A DNA stretch of 64,000 bases from Paenibacillus sp. MAEPY2 (lineage in GTDB: Bacteria > Bacillota > Bacilli > Paenibacillales > Paenibacillaceae): NCBI RefSeq assembly GCF_000499205.1, contig NZ_AWUK01000007.1, positions 186,001 to 250,000 on the forward strand, read 5' to 3'. Under the pieces are notes generated by a model, which did not search any database, was not told the DNA's origin, and worked only from the letters and a program-made list of their open reading frames with translations. Of this stretch, positions 62,216 to 64,000 are shown piece by piece; within the stretch, counting starts at the first letter, position 1; every line of letters starts with the position of its first letter. The position numbers and the translations under genes were made by a program.

Positions 62216-63397
62216 TTATTTATAGTTTACATCTGGCGTATATCGGTTGGAGGCATTCCAGAGCAGGTACTCATCCACGTCCATGTCTTTCATCGCGCGA
62301 ATCTGATCCTCGACTTGTTTTTTGCCGTATTTGATGTAATGTCCACTGCCTAGCCAGCTTGCTGTAAAGTCCTGAATCCATGGGCGGATAACGGGTTTGA
62401 GCTCCTTGGTTGGATCAAGTTTCTTATGTGTATCTTCCATGGAGCCTTTGATAGTCGCATATGGATTTTTGTCAGGGTCTTTCACACCGTACCAGCCGGT
62501 GGAGTAGTGACTTGGATAAACCATGGGCGAGATGACATCCACGTTTTGAGATATTTTCACAAAATCCTGTCCAATACCCTCAGCTGCGGGTACAGAGGCC
62601 GCGTAACCGAATATATCAACCGAGACTCGGACCCCCAGCGGTGCAAGCTCTTTGCGTGCATACTGCACGAATTCGGCTACGATGTCGACCCGGGACTTGT
62701 CGGATTTGGTGTATTTCAATGCGTCCGCACGTGTTTCAAAGCCTTCCGGGAACCGAACATAGTCGAACTGAATTTCCTTAAATCCCAATTTGGCAGCTTC
62801 TTTGGCAATCTCTATATTGTAATCCCATACTTCTTTACTGTAGGGATTTACGAAGCTGTCGCCTTTGCCGTTGGCCCATATGGAACCGTCTTTGTTGCGG
62901 AAAGAGAGCTCCGGATTTTTCTTGGCCAGAATCGTATCCTTGAATACGACAACTCGTGCAATCGGATAAACATCATGTTTTTGCAGGCGTTTCATCAGTG
63001 CATCCATATCACGGATAAAAGGTTGGGATTTGCCCATTTCCTGTAACGTCTTGTTCTCCGTAGGGTAGGTTATGTATCCGAGATCGTCCTTGATATCAAT
63101 GACCATGGAATTGAGCTCCGTGTTATCCATCAGATCGAGCAATGATGTCATGCGTGCACCACCAGCGCTGTAGGCCGTTACATAGATGCCTTTGACGACG
63201 GGTGCATCGGGTTGTGGGTCAATTTTGGCAGGCGGGTTATCCGCATCAATAACGACCTGATCTTTTTGAGATTGGATAATGGCGGTGTTGAAACTGTTTG
63301 TTAATGATTGAAAAGGTTGATTCCCTTGATCTGCTGTAGCTGGTGTACCACTGAAGGTTCCCAAGGCCATAGCCATTAAAGCCCAAAACATATTCAT
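62216..63397 (-). CDS. Putative glycoside hydrolase (DUF4015), secreted or membrane-anchored
   Basis: A 393-residue protein with an N-terminal hydrophobic signal (1 to about 22) and a TIM-barrel DUF4015 domain from about 65. Diagnostic segments are GIYVTAYSAGGARM, MVIDIKDDLGYITYPT, EIQFDYVRFPEGF and VSPMVYPSHYSTGWYG-like text. The Asp in QFDYVRFP and the Asp/Glu pair nearby are candidate catalytic residues. No substrate is known. GGGGAG precedes the ATG. It is separated by terminators from its neighbours. Confidence 0.9.
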   Translation of the reverse strand: MNMFWALMAMALGTFSGTPATADQGNQPFQSLTNSFNTAIIQSQKDQVVIDADNPPAKIDPQPDAPVVKGIYVTAYSAGGARMTSLLDLMDNTELNSMVIDIKDDLGYITYPTENKTLQEMGKSQPFIRDMDALMKRLQKHDVYPIARVVVFKDTILAKKNPELSFRNKDGSIWANGKGDSFVNPYSKEVWDYNIEIAKEAAKLGFKEIQFDYVRFPEGFETRADALKYTKSDKSRVDIVAEFVQYARKELAPLGVRVSVDIFGYAASVPAAEGIGQDFVKISQNVDVISPMVYPSHYSTGWYGVKDPDKNPYATIKGSMEDTHKKLDPTKELKPVIRPWIQDFTASWLGSGHYIKYGKKQVEDQIRAMKDMDVDEYLLWNASNRYTPDVNYK

Positions 63398-63492
63398 TCA
63401 TTTCCACTCCCCTATGTGCATTCCATGTTTGAATTATACAATAAAGCCTCTTGGCTTTTAACCATATTAATCAAGTAATGAAACAGATGGAA

Positions 63493-63538
63493 AAAATGAA
63501 AACCGCTTCCTGTTGAGGGTAACCCCACAAGAAGCGGC
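63493..63538 (-). terminator. Terminator after the 64-residue gene
   Basis: Minus-strand stem CCGCTTC/GAAGCGG with inner TTGT.GGGG/CCCT.ACA pairing, then TTTT and another T-run. Confidence 0.85.
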
Positions 63539-63556
63539 ATGATCAATCTAAAAAAA

Positions 63557-63751
63557 TTATTGAATGTAAATCTCATTTTGATGCTCACAAATACTGTACT
63601 GAATGATTTCCATTGCGTCTCCCTGTTCCAGGATGCCCAGCCCATCCCGGAGAACAATCAGTGAGTCGAGCTCATTCGGTTTCAAGAAAGGGAGCATTTC
63701 CGGGCACCATCTGTTGACGATTTCAAACAGTTTTACCGTTTCCATATCCAC
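63557..63751 (-). CDS. Small soluble protein, unknown function
   Basis: A 64-residue acidic protein (MDMETVKLFEIVNRWCPEM at its start, with ILEQGDAMEIIQYSICEH later). No signal or membrane helix; two cysteines. The start used is GTG at 63751 after GGAAAGGG, with an ATG two codons later as an alternative. I know no family. It is a separate unit with a terminator. Confidence 0.68.
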   Translation of the reverse strand: MDMETVKLFEIVNRWCPEMLPFLKPNELDSLIVLRDGLGILEQGDAMEIIQYSICEHQNEIYIQ

Positions 63752-63920
63752 AATAATCACCCTTTCCTACTCGAATTCCAAAATGGTAAGTCATTCGGCG
63801 CGAATCGGAAAAGCACATGGTGCTGTGAAATTGAAGGGCACATCCTGCTATACAACATATTTAGGAGCCGTACACCGTTATTATACCACAATGTTTTGAA
63901 TTGTTAACCGTACATCTGTC

Positions 63921-64000
63921 TCAACTTCGGCGGAAAGAGCCCATGACCCCAACTGTTTCCACAATATTAACAAAGGCGTTCGGGTCGGTTTCCTTGATAA
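63921..64000 (-). CDS. C-terminal fragment of a YitT/DUF2179-like membrane protein (runs off the right edge)
   Basis: Twenty-five codons before a TGA at 63921-63923 read IKETDPNAFVNIVETVGVMG and five more residues. The pattern D-P-x-AF-V-x-I-V followed by V-x-G-S-F is that of the DUF2179 domain at the end of YitT-family proteins. Membrane helices would lie outside the window. Family call is moderate because so little is visible. Confidence 0.62.
   Translation of the reverse strand, partial: IKETDPNAFVNIVETVGVMGSFRRS

Noticed and set aside
62087..62353. Plus-strand frame of 88 codons with a strong GGGAGGGG before an internal ATG at 62114
   Set aside because: It runs through the minus-strand terminator and into the antisense of the GH-like gene; the protein has no family look. 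The ribosome-like site is probably chance.
62426..63046. 206-codon plus-strand frame
   Set aside because: Antisense shadow of the DUF4015 gene; composition is Cys/Phe-rich as expected of a shadow.

Overview
The window looks like chromosomal DNA of a spore-forming low-to-mid-GC Firmicute, most likely a Paenibacillus. This rests on gene content: SpoVB-like flippase, glutamate racemase, LysM/M14 endopeptidase, DUF2600 tetraprenyl-beta-curcumene synthase, hemE-hemH-hemY order, DUF1450, YtxH and LTA-synthase families. It also rests on strong AGGAGG ribosome binding sites with frequent GTG and TTG starts and many U-tailed hairpin terminators. There is no rRNA, insertion sequence, prophage or CRISPR array. 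One tRNA (Leu, anticodon CAG) is present. Assignments come from reading the sequence and recalled family knowledge; no database search was run.

Layout. 1-6.2 kb: edge of an alcohol dehydrogenase, an oxalate-decarboxylase-like bicupin, a MerR/SDR divergon with two matched operators, an AraC regulator, an Atu4866-domain/SDR pair and a LysR regulator. 6.3-12.2 kb: a spermidine-synthase-like methyltransferase fold, a membrane diguanylate cyclase, an HxlR regulator, and an operon of DoxX, Gfo/Idh/MocA and an adenosylhomocysteinase-like protein. 12.4-15.3 kb: tRNA-Leu, an AraM-type glycerol-1-phosphate dehydrogenase, two AraR-like operators, a candidate structured RNA and a double-HTH protein. 15.7-25.5 kb: holin-like protein, Dabb, a 36-residue membrane peptide, YutE-like/DUF4261 pair, YtxH, glutamate racemase, peptidoglycan endopeptidase, a cysteine-free HesB-like protein with DUF1450, lipoprotein, aldo/keto reductase and FrnE-like DsbA. 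25.7-34.8 kb: deaminase, LTA synthase, rRNA methyltransferase, O-methyltransferase, secreted asparaginase, cytochrome P450 and an MFS exporter.

35-38.5 kb is the late coproporphyrin-dependent haem operon hemE-hemH-hemY, translationally coupled. 38.6-48.7 kb carries CapA, glycerophosphodiesterase, FAH hydrolase, DUF92, TetR, ABC-F, a coiled-coil protein, M42 peptidase and LapA-domain protein. 48.8-56 kb carries oligoendopeptidase F with an alternative in-frame signal-peptide start, small proteins, a cold-shock protein and three multi-pass transporters. 56-58.2 kb holds the most unusual cassette: a secreted His/Lys-rich peptide ending in LPKTG plus six polar residues, a sortase and a putative cysteine amidase. 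58.4-64 kb: terpene synthase, phosphofructokinase, MATE exporter, GH-like protein, a small protein and the end of a YitT/DUF2179-like gene.

Most of the window is ordinary housekeeping and envelope biology. The points most worth following are the tail-less LPKTG/sortase cassette, the candidate RNA with nearby AraR-like sites, the two-start PepF, the altered lid of the oxalate decarboxylase, the HesB-like protein without cysteines, and the adenosylhomocysteinase-like operon with GGACA/TGTCC inverted repeats upstream.
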